Below, in pieces: positions 7,408 to 16,993 of a stretch of DNA of 64,000 nt. This stretch comes from Chloroflexota bacterium (GTDB lineage Bacteria; Chloroflexota; Dehalococcoidia; Tepidiformales; Tepidiformaceae): NCBI GenBank assembly GCA_016191435.1, contig JACPOQ010000035.1, positions 496,001-560,000 on the forward strand, in the 5' to 3' direction. The notes under the pieces were generated by a model. It had not been told where the DNA came from, made no database searches, and saw only the letters and a list, made by a program, of their open reading frames with translations. How positions within the stretch are numbered: the stretch's first letter is position 1; each line of letters opens with the position of its first letter. Made by a program: the position numbers and the translations under genes.

Positions 7408-10113
7408 ATGACCACCGCGCCCGCTCGCAAGCAACTCCCGCCTGCCTACGAGCCGGCCACCGTAGAGTCGCGCATCTACGAGATGTGGGAGCAAGGCGGC
7501 TACTTCCGCCCCCGCATCGACCCCGGCCGCGAGCCCTACACCATCGTCATGCCGCCGCCGAACGTCACCGGCGAGCTCCATCTCGGCCACGGCCTCGAAG
7601 ACGCGATCACCGACGCGCTTGTGCGCTGGCACCGCATGCAGGGCGACCCCACGCTCTGGCTCCCCGGCGAGGACCACGCGGGCATCGCGACCCAGAACGT
7701 GCTCGAACGCGAGCTCGCCAAAGAAGGTCTTACACGCCAGGAGATAGGGCGCGCGGCGTTCGTCGAACGCACCTGGATGTGGGTGCGCAAGTACCGCCAC
7801 CGCATCGCCGACCAGCACCGCAAGCTCGGCGCGAGCGCCGACTGGTCGCGCGACATCTTCACGCTGGACCCACAGATCGTGAAAGCGGTCCGCACCACGT
7901 TCGTGAACCTCTACGACCAGGGGCTCATCTATCGCGGCCTGCGCATGATCAACTGGTGCCCACAGTGCGAGACGGCGCTCAGCGACCTCGAAGTCGACTA
8001 CGTAGATGTCGCCGCGAAGTTGTATTACGTCCGCTACCCCATCATCGGCGAGGGCGGCATGCCCCTGCCCGACGCCGTCGTCGTCGCGACGACCCGCCCG
8101 GAGACGATGGTCGCCGACACGGGTGTCGCTGTGAACCCGGCGGATGAACGCTACGAGGAGAAGATCGGGCGTATGCTCATGCTGCCCCTCATCGGGCGCG
8201 AGATCCCGATCGTCGGCGACGATGCGGTCAAGCCTGAGTTCGGCACCGGCGCCGTCAAGGTGACCCCCGGCCACGACCCGAACGACTGGGAGATCGGCCA
8301 GCGGCACGACCTTCCAGTCATCGTCGCGATCGACAAACTCGGCGTGATGAACGACGAAGCCGGGCCCTTCGCCGGGATGACCGCCGATGACGCTCGCGCC
8401 GCGATTGTCGATGCCCTCGAAGACGAAGGCTTCCTCGACCACGTTGAGGAGTACACGCACAGCGTCGGCATCTGCAGCCGCTCGAAGACCGTGCTCCAGC
8501 CCATCCCGAGCGAGCAATGGTGGCTGGATGTGCGCAAGGAGTACGAACCGGGCGTCTCGATCGCGAGCGCCGCGGCTGCAGCCGTGCGGGAAGAGCGTAT
8601 CCGCATCGTGCCCCAACGCTTCGAAAAGGTTTACTTGAGCTGGATGGACAACATCCGCGACTGGTGCATCAGCCGCCAGCTCTGGTGGGGCCACCAGATC
8701 CCCGTGTGGTACTGCGCCGATGGGCACCGCACCGTCGCCGTCGAAGACCCTGCCGCCTGCGCCGAATGCGGCAACACAGATTTGCGCCAGGACGAAGATG
8801 TGCTCGACACGTGGTTTTCGTCCGGCCTCGCGCCCCATGCGGACCTCGGCTGGCCCGATGACACAGAGGAGCTGCGCTACTTCTACCCCACCTCCGACAT
8901 GCAGATGGGCTATGACATCATGTTCTTCTGGTGCGCCCGGATGATCATGTTCGCGCTCTACAACATGCGCGGCCGCGGTCCGGAATGCGCCGTGCCGTTC
9001 CGTACGGTCCTCTTCCACGGGCTCATCCGCGATGGCAACGGCGACAAGATGACCAAGTCCCGCGGCAACGTCGTCGACCCCCTCGTCGTCGCGGGACAGT
9101 ACGGCGCCGACGCGTTTCGGCTGGCGGTCCTCACGGGCGCCTCCATGGGGGCGGACCAGAAATACAGCGACGAACGGCTCGCTGCCGCCCGCAACTTCGG
9201 CAACAAGCTCTGGAACTCCGCGCGCTTCGTGCTCGGCAAGGTGGGCGACCGGCGCTTCCGGCGGCCACACGAAGCCGACCGCGAGACCTATGCGCTCGAG
9301 GACCGCTGGATCCTCTCGCGCCTCGAGCAGCTCGAGCTCGATTTCGATTCGCTCATGCGTGCATACCAGCTCGGCGAGGCGGCCCGCCAGGTGCAGGACT
9401 TCCTCTGGAACGAGTTCTGCGACTGGTATATCGAAATGACGAAGGTGCGGCTCGGGGCCGGCGATGAACGCCCGCTGCACGTGCTCGTCCACGTCCTCGA
9501 CCGCGGCCTGCGGCTGCTCCACCCGTTCATGCCGTTCGTCACCGAGGAGCTCTGGCAGACACTGCGCGAGCACGTCGATGACGCAATGGCCCCGGCGCTC
9601 ATCGTCGCATGGTTTCCGAAGAGCGGCGCGAACTGGAAGCACGAAGGCGACGAAGCCGCTATGCAGCACGTCATCGAAGTCAACCGCGCCATCCGCAACC
9701 TGCGCACCGAAAACAAGCTCGATATCGGCGTGAAACCGAAAGTCTTCCTGCGGGCCGGCGAGTACGCGTGGGCGCTGCGCGAGACCCTTGCCGCCACTGC
9801 GTTCACCTCGCGCGCCGAACCGGAGGTGACCCCGCCCGGAGCGCCGCTGCCGCTGGGCGAGTTCGCATTCGCGCGCATCGCTGCCACCGAAATCGCCGTC
9901 ATGCTCCCCGCCGTGGACGCCGCCGCCGAGCGCGCGCGGCTCGAAAAGGAACTGGCCGAGGCGGCAGCCTACGCCGAGCGGCTGACGAAGCAGCTCGGCA
10001 ACGAGCAGTTCCGGGCGAAGGCGCCCGCAAAGGTCATCGCGGATATGGAGTCCACCCTCGGCGAGACGGCGGTCCGCGTCGCGGGGCTGCGCGAGCGCAT
10101 CGCCACCCTATAG
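7408..10113 (+). CDS. valS: Valyl-tRNA synthetase
   Basis: 901 residues, full bacterial length. Class I signatures are clear: PPPNVTGELHLGHG near residues 49-62 (HIGH motif) and GDKMTKSRGNVVDP near residue 547 (KMSKS motif). The CP1 editing domain lies between them, followed by the anticodon-binding domain. The C-terminus ends in the ValS-specific coiled coil (AAAERARLEKELAEAAAYAE). The enzyme charges tRNA-Val and removes mischarged threonine. The start at 7408 follows AGGG. It appears to be transcribed alone from a promoter near 7352. Confidence 0.97.
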   Translation: MTTAPARKQLPPAYEPATVESRIYEMWEQGGYFRPRIDPGREPYTIVMPPPNVTGELHLGHGLEDAITDALVRWHRMQGDPTLWLPGEDHAGIATQNVLERELAKEGLTRQEIGRAAFVERTWMWVRKYRHRIADQHRKLGASADWSRDIFTLDPQIVKAVRTTFVNLYDQGLIYRGLRMINWCPQCETALSDLEVDYVDVAAKLYYVRYPIIGEGGMPLPDAVVVATTRPETMVADTGVAVNPADERYEEKIGRMLMLPLIGREIPIVGDDAVKPEFGTGAVKVTPGHDPNDWEIGQRHDLPVIVAIDKLGVMNDEAGPFAGMTADDARAAIVDALEDEGFLDHVEEYTHSVGICSRSKTVLQPIPSEQWWLDVRKEYEPGVSIASAAAAAVREERIRIVPQRFEKVYLSWMDNIRDWCISRQLWWGHQIPVWYCADGHRTVAVEDPAACAECGNTDLRQDEDVLDTWFSSGLAPHADLGWPDDTEELRYFYPTSDMQMGYDIMFFWCARMIMFALYNMRGRGPECAVPFRTVLFHGLIRDGNGDKMTKSRGNVVDPLVVAGQYGADAFRLAVLTGASMGADQKYSDERLAAARNFGNKLWNSARFVLGKVGDRRFRRPHEADRETYALEDRWILSRLEQLELDFDSLMRAYQLGEAARQVQDFLWNEFCDWYIEMTKVRLGAGDERPLHVLVHVLDRGLRLLHPFMPFVTEELWQTLREHVDDAMAPALIVAWFPKSGANWKHEGDEAAMQHVIEVNRAIRNLRTENKLDIGVKPKVFLRAGEYAWALRETLAATAFTSRAEPEVTPPGAPLPLGEFAFARIAATEIAVMLPAVDAAAERARLEKELAEAAAYAERLTKQLGNEQFRAKAPAKVIADMESTLGETAVRVAGLRERIATL

Positions 10114-10230
10114 CACCAGGGAGCGTCGCCACCAGGAGGCACGCCGCGACCGTAATTGGGACTCCTGGTTTACGTGGTCTGACGGGCTACGGCGCTGTGG
10201 CTGCTACCACGGCTCTAGGAGGCACTTGCG

Positions 10231-10338
10231 ATGCGTGTGATTGAGACAACCGCGGTTGTGGGCGACGACCACGTCCTCCGCGTGCCCGTGCCGGATGACG
10301 TCGCGCCGGGAGAAGTTGGGGTCGTTGCACGCGGTTAA
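10231..10338 (+). pseudogene. Antitoxin-like remnant (AbrB/DUF2281-like N-terminus)
   Basis: A 35-codon ORF with a strong AGGAGG site at 10217-10222. It reads MRVIETTAVVGDDHVLRVPV and continues PDDVAPGEVGVVARG before a stop. That is the beta-rich N-terminal part seen in many short antitoxins encoded just ahead of PIN toxins. It stops where such antitoxins normally continue, and the PIN reading frame begins about 13 bases earlier, so the antitoxin C-terminus and toxin N-terminus look deleted together. Confidence 0.6.
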
Positions 10339-10606
10339 CCTCGTCGAGATTGGCTACGTGTTGGGGCGCAATGGGAACGCTACGATGAGCGCGGCTTTGA
10401 CGCAGATGTTGGACGCTGGCGTCACTATCCAGCGAGAGATCGACGACGTGCTGGTCGCACAGGTTATTCGCGTGAAAATGGAACAAACCCCGATCTCGCT
10501 CGCCGACAGCTTCGCTGTCGCGTATGCGGCGACCACCCGCGCGACGCTCGTCACCACCGGCCGCGGGCGAGCTCACGAAGGTCCGCGTAGAGTAGCGTTC
10601 CGTTAG
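10325..10606 (+). pseudogene. PIN-domain toxin remnant, truncated and frameshifted
   Basis: From LHAVNLVEIGYVLGR through ISLADSFAVAYAATTRATLVTT this matches the middle and C-terminal part of VapC-type PIN nucleases, including the SLADSFAVA segment with a conserved acidic residue. The N-terminal strand with the first catalytic Asp (about 40 residues) is missing. After VTTG the frame shifts: the expected GELTKVRVE ending lies in another frame while this frame runs on to 10606. With no start codon, a lost N-terminus and a frameshift, the toxin is almost surely inactive. Confidence 0.7.
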
Positions 10607-10732
10607 TTCATGGGAGGCCAGGTGAAGCGTGCTGAGCCTGTGTTAGCCTGTGCATGGGCTCCACTTCTCCTTCGGTGTGCTTCAACAGCTACAACTTACC
10701 GGAGAGCTGGAGCCCTCTTCTCCTCCCATGAA
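10607..10732. repeat. 11-bp inverted repeat bracketing repeat copy A
   Basis: TTCATGGGAGG at 10607-10617 is the reverse complement of CCTCCCATGAA at 10722-10732. The left arm directly follows the stop codon of the PIN remnant; the right arm lies inside the 97-bp repeat. The pair could be the ends of a small inserted element or a long-range hairpin. The second copy of the 97-bp repeat does not have the left arm. Confidence 0.5.
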
Positions 10733-10749
10733 TTCCCGAGACGCCATCC
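10653..10749 (-). repeat. 97-bp repeat, copy A
   Basis: Identical over 97 bases, in opposite orientation, to 23048-23144. Read on the minus strand it contains a hairpin with arms GGGCTCCA and TGGAGCCC plus an inner CTCC/GGAG pairing. A Shine-Dalgarno-like AAGGAGAAG is in the 3' arm and the repeat ends at an ATG. The sequence after that ATG (reading M-H-R-L-T-Q-A) resembles the beginning of the small ORF behind copy B, then stops after 15 codons. It lies between the toxin remnant and the rpoD promoter. Confidence 0.9.
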
Positions 10750-10764
10750 TTCACCCTCACGTCA

Positions 10765-10793
10765 TTGTCAACTTGCGCGGGGCTTGCTATCAT
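10765..10793 (+). promoter_or_regulatory. rpoD promoter
   Basis: TTGTCA at 10765-10770, a 17-base spacer and TATCAT at 10788-10793 preceded by TG (extended -10, TGCTATCAT). Transcription would start near 10800, leaving a leader of about 70 bases before rpoD. The 97-bp repeat ends 15 bases upstream of the -35. Confidence 0.75.
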
Positions 10794-10871
10794 GGAAAAG
10801 GCGCAGTCTGCCCAAGTGGGCAACCGATATTCCGGGACAGGCTGATTTCCACGCGGGGTACGAGTTCACGA

Positions 10872-12491
<1,620 letters not shown>

Positions 12492-12558
12492 TTCCGAGGG
12501 CCGAGATCCGAGTTCCGAGTCGGGACCGGTGCTCGGCCGGAGTATCGTGCGAGGCAAG

Positions 12559-12590
12559 GCGGGCCATCCGAGAGGGTGGCCCGCTTCTTT
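12559..12590 (+). terminator. Intrinsic terminator after rpoD
   Basis: Stem GCGGGCCA / TGGCCCGC with a further CC/GG closing the loop, followed by TTCTTT. It is placed 68 bases after the rpoD stop. Confidence 0.75.
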
Positions 12591-12628
12591 GTGCCAGGCG
12601 CGCCCGGGCGGATGGATCGAAGGCGACC

Positions 12629-12637
12629 TGCTATGAT
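12629..12637 (+). promoter_or_regulatory. Extended -10 promoter element of the Rieske operon
   Basis: TGCTATGAT, an extended -10, lies 31 bases before the ATG of the Rieske gene and just after the rpoD terminator. No clear -35. Confidence 0.5.
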
Positions 12638-12667
12638 CGCCGCGATTCCGGTCCAACTGGGAAGACG

Positions 12668-13951
12668 ATGCTGAGCAAGCAGGAGAACGAACGGCTGACG
12701 CAGGTGGGCGCGGGGACGCCGGCCGGCGAGCTCATGCGGCGGTACTGGCATCCGGTCGCGGCCACGGGCGAGCTGGACGCGCGCTCGACGAAGGAAGTAC
12801 GCATTCTCGGCGAGGACCTCGTGCTCTACCGCGACCTGAGCGGCGGCTACGGGCTGATTGGCGCGCGCTGCGCGCACCGGGGCACGTCGCTGGCGCAGGG
12901 GGTGCCACAGGAGCAGGGGCTTCGCTGCATGTACCACGGCTGGAAGTACAACGCCTTCGGGGCGTGCACGGAACAGCCGTTCGAAGACACCGTACGGCCC
13001 GACGGGCGCTTCAAGGAGCACACGAAGATCGCCGGGTACCCCGTGCAGGAGCTGGGCGGGCTGCTATGGTCCTACCTCGGGCCTGAGCCGGCGCCGCTGT
13101 TGCCGCGTTGGGGGCCGCTCGTGTGGGAAAATTGCGTGCGGGATATCGCCATCGCCGAACTGCCGTGCAGCTGGTTGCAGTGCCAGGAGAACTCGCTGGA
13201 CCCTGTCCACGTCGAGTGGTTGCACACGTACTTCGGGCGCTGGGTGCAGGAACGGCGGACCGGCAACCCGGACGCCGGCTCGAGCATCGGCGCCCAGAGG
13301 ATGCGGCCAATGCGCCACCTCAAGATCGGCTTCGATGCGTTCGAGCATGGGATCATCAAGCGGCGGGTGCTCGAGGGGTTCAGCGAAGAGGACGAGGACT
13401 GGGCCGTCGGCCACCCGATGCTGTTCCCGAACACGTTGCTCGTGGGCAACGAGATGCAGGCGACGATGCAGTGGCGAGTGCCCATCGACGACACCCACAC
13501 GTACCACGTCTCGCTGTACACGTTCCGGGCGGCGCCCGGGAGCGAGGCGCCCATCCAGCCGCGGCCGCCGTACCGTTACGTCCCGCTGTTCAACGAAGCG
13601 GGCGAGCGGATCATCGACCTGACCTTCAACCAGGACTACCTCGCGTGGATCAGCCAGGGCGAGGTGGCGAACCGCGAGGCGGAACGGCTGGGCGAATCGG
13701 ACATCGGCATCATCCAGTTCCGCAAGATGCTCAAGCAGCAAATCGACCTCGTGCAGGATGGCGGCGAGCCTATGAACGTCTTTCGCGAACCAGAAGCGAA
13801 CCGGTGCATCGAGCTGCCGCTGGAGCGCGTGAAGTTCGGGGACCGCACGTACCTCGAATACTCGCCGGCGGAGGCGGGCCACAGCTCGGCCATCGGTGAC
13901 ATCAACCGCGTGCTGGCGACGTGGGCGCCAATCCGCGAGCCGGCCCACTAG
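12668..13951 (+). CDS. Rieske [2Fe-2S] ring-hydroxylating oxygenase, alpha-type subunit
   Basis: 427 residues. The Rieske cluster ligands are C68-x-H70 (ARCAHRG) and C87-x2-H90 (RCMYHGWKY). The mononuclear iron site is D178-x2-H181-x4-H186 within NSLDPVHVEWLH. Such oxygenases, fed electrons by a separate reductase, hydroxylate or demethylate aromatic and other cyclic compounds. The length and the QENSLDPVH context fit the phthalate- or vanillate-demethylase-like branch. No reductase or ferredoxin gene is adjacent. It begins an operon with a class II aldolase and an oxidoreductase, suggesting breakdown of an aromatic or sugar-like substrate. Confidence 0.92.
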   Translation: MLSKQENERLTQVGAGTPAGELMRRYWHPVAATGELDARSTKEVRILGEDLVLYRDLSGGYGLIGARCAHRGTSLAQGVPQEQGLRCMYHGWKYNAFGACTEQPFEDTVRPDGRFKEHTKIAGYPVQELGGLLWSYLGPEPAPLLPRWGPLVWENCVRDIAIAELPCSWLQCQENSLDPVHVEWLHTYFGRWVQERRTGNPDAGSSIGAQRMRPMRHLKIGFDAFEHGIIKRRVLEGFSEEDEDWAVGHPMLFPNTLLVGNEMQATMQWRVPIDDTHTYHVSLYTFRAAPGSEAPIQPRPPYRYVPLFNEAGERIIDLTFNQDYLAWISQGEVANREAERLGESDIGIIQFRKMLKQQIDLVQDGGEPMNVFREPEANRCIELPLERVKFGDRTYLEYSPAEAGHSSAIGDINRVLATWAPIREPAH

Positions 13952-13975
13952 CCGAAACGCGCCTCGGAGGCTGCC

Positions 13976-14752
13976 ATGGACGCCGAGACCGCGGATCTGC
14001 GGCGGAATGTCGCGCTGGCCTGCCGGATCCTCGCGCAGCAGGGGCTCGTGCGCGAAATCATCGGCCACGTGAGTGCGCGCGTGCCGGGCGCCAGGGAAAT
14101 GCTCATCCGCTGCCGTGGCGACGACGAATACGGCCTCGCGTTCACCACGGCAGAGGCAATCCGCCGTGTGGACTTCGATGGCGGCGGGCCGGGGCGAGGC
14201 GACCGGCACGTGACGCCGCTGGAACTCCCGATTCATGGTGAGATCTACAAGGCGCGGCCGGATACCGGCGCGGTGGTGCACGCACACCCAGAGGCGGTGT
14301 TGCTGTGCGGGCTCGCGGGGATCGAACTGCGCCCCATCTTCGGCGCTTACGATCCCGATGCGCTGGAGGTCGCGGCAGCAGGGGTACCCGTGTTCCCGCG
14401 TTCGGTGCTCATCGACGGACCACGGATCGCGGGTGAAATGATCGCGGCGATGGCCGGCGGCGATGTCTGCTTGCTGCGCGGACACGGCATCACGGTCATC
14501 GGGCGCACGGTTGAGCAGGCGACCTTGCGGGCGCTGAAGCTGGAAGCCCTCGCACGGGTGACGTGGCAGCTGGCGGCCGCGGGCCGGGACATCCCACCAC
14601 TGCGCGCCGAAGAGGTGGAAGCGTTCACGAGCCGCTCCCAGGGCGGGGTCATCCCTGGCGGCGAGCGGTGGCTCTGGCACCATTACGTGCGGTTGCTGGA
14701 AAACGCCGGCGGGCTCGCTCCCCTGTCATCCCCGCTCGCGGGGGATGCATGA
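13976..14752 (+). CDS. Class II aldolase/adducin family protein
   Basis: 258 residues. It has the zinc-binding histidines of the family in VVHAHPEAVLLCG (H-x-H) and LLRGHGITVIG. Members are metal-dependent aldolases, epimerases or decarboxylases acting on sugar phosphates and aromatic acids. CGGAGG seven bases upstream supports the ATG at 13976. The stop overlaps the start of the next gene (ATGA). Placement between a Rieske oxygenase and a Gfo/Idh/MocA oxidoreductase suggests a shared degradation route, where decarboxylation or retro-aldol cleavage of an oxidised intermediate is plausible. Exact substrate unknown. Confidence 0.9.
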   Translation: MDAETADLRRNVALACRILAQQGLVREIIGHVSARVPGAREMLIRCRGDDEYGLAFTTAEAIRRVDFDGGGPGRGDRHVTPLELPIHGEIYKARPDTGAVVHAHPEAVLLCGLAGIELRPIFGAYDPDALEVAAAGVPVFPRSVLIDGPRIAGEMIAAMAGGDVCLLRGHGITVIGRTVEQATLRALKLEALARVTWQLAAAGRDIPPLRAEEVEAFTSRSQGGVIPGGERWLWHHYVRLLENAGGLAPLSSPLAGDA

Positions 14753-15933
14753 GCGCGGCGGGCGAGGGCCGGACCCTCCGCATCGGGATCGCCGGGCTGG
14801 GGCAGGCCGGGAGCGCGCTCGTGCCGGCGGTGCACCGTAATCCACGGTTAGCGATCACGGCGGTCGCGGACCCCAATGCCGCCGGCGTGGCTGCGTTCGT
14901 GAAGCGGTACCGGTCTGAGGGCTACCGCAGCATCGAGGCGATGTGTGAGAGCGACGCCGTGGACCTGGTGTACGTCGCGACGCCCACGCATCTCCACGCC
15001 GCGCACGTGATGACCACGTTGGCGCACGGGAAGCACGTGATTGTCGAGAAGCCGATGGCACTCACGCTCGCGGAGGCAGATGCGATGATCACCGAGGCCG
15101 GGACGCGGGGACGCCAATTGGTGGTAGGCCATTCCCAGAGCTTCGAGCCACCCGTGCGGGCGATGCGCGGGCTGGTGCGCGCGGGCGCCCTGGGGCCGCT
15201 GCGGATGATGAACACCTGGTACTACACCGACTGGCTCTACCGGCCTCGAGCGGCGGCCGAACTCGATACGGCGCTCGGCGGCGGCGTGGTGTTCCGGCAG
15301 GGAGCGCACCAGGCGGACATGCTGCGCTGGATCGGTGGCGGGATGGTGCGAAGCGTGCGCGCCGCGACTGGCGCGTGGGACCCCGAGCGACCGACAGAAG
15401 GCAGCCTGGCGATGTTCCTGGACTTCGAGGCCGGCACCATTGCCACGGCCGTGTTTAGCGGCTACGACCACTTCCATTCGCGCGAAATGACGGGTGGCAT
15501 TGGCGAGGACGGACGGGCCCGCAGCGCTGCGGCCGGTGGGGCGCGCACCGCATTGCGGGCGGCAGCGGCGGGCGAGGGCGAACTGGAGCTCAAGCGCTCG
15601 CTCGGATTTGGGACTGCCGTTCCGCCGGCTGCCGAACACGCGTCGTTTTACGGTGTCACCGTTGTGAGCTGCGAGCGCGGGGATGTGCGGCAATCGCCCG
15701 GCGGCCTCCATGTCTATGGCGACGAGGCGGAGTGGGAGATCGCCGTGCCGCCGATCCCGAACGGCCGGGACGTGCTGCTCGAAGAGGCGTACGCAGCGGT
15801 CGTGCAGGAGCGCGCGCCCGCGCACGGAGGCGCCTGGGCGAAGGCGAACCTCGAGGCGTGCCTGGCGGTACTGGAATCGGCTCGAACGCGGCGCGAAGTG
15901 AGGCTGCAGCACCAGGTGCCGACACCGGACTGA
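14749..15933 (+). CDS. Gfo/Idh/MocA family NAD(P)-dependent oxidoreductase
   Basis: 394 residues. The N-terminal Rossmann fold starts IGIAGLGQAGSALVPA, and the family's EKP motif is present in HVIVEKPMALTLAEAD near residue 105. The C-terminal dimerisation/substrate domain follows. These enzymes oxidise or reduce hydroxyl groups of sugars, inositols or phthalate-type dihydrodiols. The ATG overlaps the aldolase stop by four bases, so the two are translationally coupled. It ends the operon, opposite the convergent DUF169 gene. Confidence 0.92.
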   Translation: MSAAGEGRTLRIGIAGLGQAGSALVPAVHRNPRLAITAVADPNAAGVAAFVKRYRSEGYRSIEAMCESDAVDLVYVATPTHLHAAHVMTTLAHGKHVIVEKPMALTLAEADAMITEAGTRGRQLVVGHSQSFEPPVRAMRGLVRAGALGPLRMMNTWYYTDWLYRPRAAAELDTALGGGVVFRQGAHQADMLRWIGGGMVRSVRAATGAWDPERPTEGSLAMFLDFEAGTIATAVFSGYDHFHSREMTGGIGEDGRARSAAAGGARTALRAAAAGEGELELKRSLGFGTAVPPAAEHASFYGVTVVSCERGDVRQSPGGLHVYGDEAEWEIAVPPIPNGRDVLLEEAYAAVVQERAPAHGGAWAKANLEACLAVLESARTRREVRLQHQVPTPD

Positions 15934-15959
15934 CGGTGCGCCTCGCCGTTCTTCTTCGC

Positions 15960-16000
15960 CCGGGCTCGCCGTCGGCCTCAGGAACAACCTGCGAGCCCGG
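15960..16000. terminator. Hairpin between convergent genes, possible two-way terminator
   Basis: A perfect 10-bp stem CCGGGCTCGC / GCGAGCCCGG with a 21-base loop, between the stops of two converging genes at 15933 and 16079. There is no clear U-tract on either side, so its role is uncertain. Confidence 0.3.
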
Positions 16001-16078
16001 CGGGCAGGAGGTAAGGGGCGCCGAGAGGGTGGCTGACGACGGCCGTATGGACCGCGGCCGGTTCGCACGCGACGCCAC

Positions 16079-16888
16079 TCAGCGCCGGTCGCTGTAGCTC
16101 ACCGCGAGGCCGGCACGGGCGTCCGACTGGATGCCGTACTGCGCGATGGGATAGCGCAGGCCGTTGCCGGCGAGCCGCTTCATGCCATTGATGGCTCGTG
16201 GGAGGTACTGGGGCGGCATCGCCATCAGGAGCTCATCATCGAGCACTCCGCCGTAGCGGCGCTCGGCGAAGCAGGGGATCGCAAGGCTGGGCTCACCAGT
16301 CTTGAGCGCGCGCCCCCAGGAATCGGCACAGGCCGATTCGCCGACCACGCTCCACTCGAACTTCTTGTAGCCCGACCACTGGAGCCCGTTGATCAAGATC
16401 ATCATCTGGCCAGGCGTCGCGTAGATGAGGCAGATGTCGGGCGGGTCCAGGCGCCCCGAGGTGAGCGGCGAGACGGCCATCGCCTCGAACGTGCCGAACG
16501 GCGCGAGGTCCATGGCTGCCTGGTGCGCGGCTGAATCCTCAAGCGTTTCGAACCACACACCAGCCATGTTCTTACCCGAAAGCCACGCCTCATCGCGCGG
16601 GTGCAGGCCGATGACGGCGCCGCACTGGGCGCCGACGAGGTCGTCGTTGGTGATGCCGACGGTCCAACCGAGGCGGGCGGCCTGCGCCACCACCTGGTCG
16701 GTGGTGTGGATCGCCGACGGGCGCCGGACCTTTGGGATCGCCTCCATCTCGGCTTTCGTCGCGAACATCTTCATGCCGATGGGCGTGGTCTTGAGCCGCA
16801 GCAGGCGGTTCAGGTCGTCTACGAGCGCGACCCAGTCGTAGGAACGCGGCTGCTCTTCCTGGACGTCTTCGAGGCTGATGGTGGACAT
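16079..16888 (-). CDS. DUF169 family protein
   Basis: 269 residues that look like the DUF169 family, whose biochemical role is not known to me. Typical features are the opening 'DLNRLLRLKTTPIGMKMF', paired segments about an 'ARLGWTVGITNDDLVGAQCG' patch, conserved cysteines, and CFAERRYGG near the end. I chose the ATG at 16888 because GAGGAGG stands directly upstream; an in-frame ATG at 16939 has no such site. It is divergent from the acyl-CoA dehydrogenase-like gene, with about 105 bases between. Confidence 0.75.
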   Translation of the reverse strand: MSTISLEDVQEEQPRSYDWVALVDDLNRLLRLKTTPIGMKMFATKAEMEAIPKVRRPSAIHTTDQVVAQAARLGWTVGITNDDLVGAQCGAVIGLHPRDEAWLSGKNMAGVWFETLEDSAAHQAAMDLAPFGTFEAMAVSPLTSGRLDPPDICLIYATPGQMMILINGLQWSGYKKFEWSVVGESACADSWGRALKTGEPSLAIPCFAERRYGGVLDDELLMAMPPQYLPRAINGMKRLAGNGLRYPIAQYGIQSDARAGLAVSYSDRR

Positions 16889-16993
16889 GGCTTCCTCCTC
16901 GCCGAGTGGGGCGAGCATACGCCCCGCCGTTCGAAGCACTCAACGCGACGCGCTGACGAGCCGCGAAGCCGGGCGGGACGATAGACTGGCGGG

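Noticed and set aside
7354-9669. 771-codon minus-strand frame opposite valS
   Set aside because: Shadow of valS caused by high GC; His/Val/Asp-rich and without known motifs.
10792-10845. Leader peptide ([17 protein letters not shown]) upstream of rpoD
   Set aside because: Its ATG overlaps the -10 element of the rpoD promoter, so it would not be on the transcript.
10650-10871. N-terminal extension of RpoD through the repeat region
   Set aside because: The promoter lies inside the extension and the extra residues are just a translation of the 97-bp repeat, also seen at 23 kb on the other strand.
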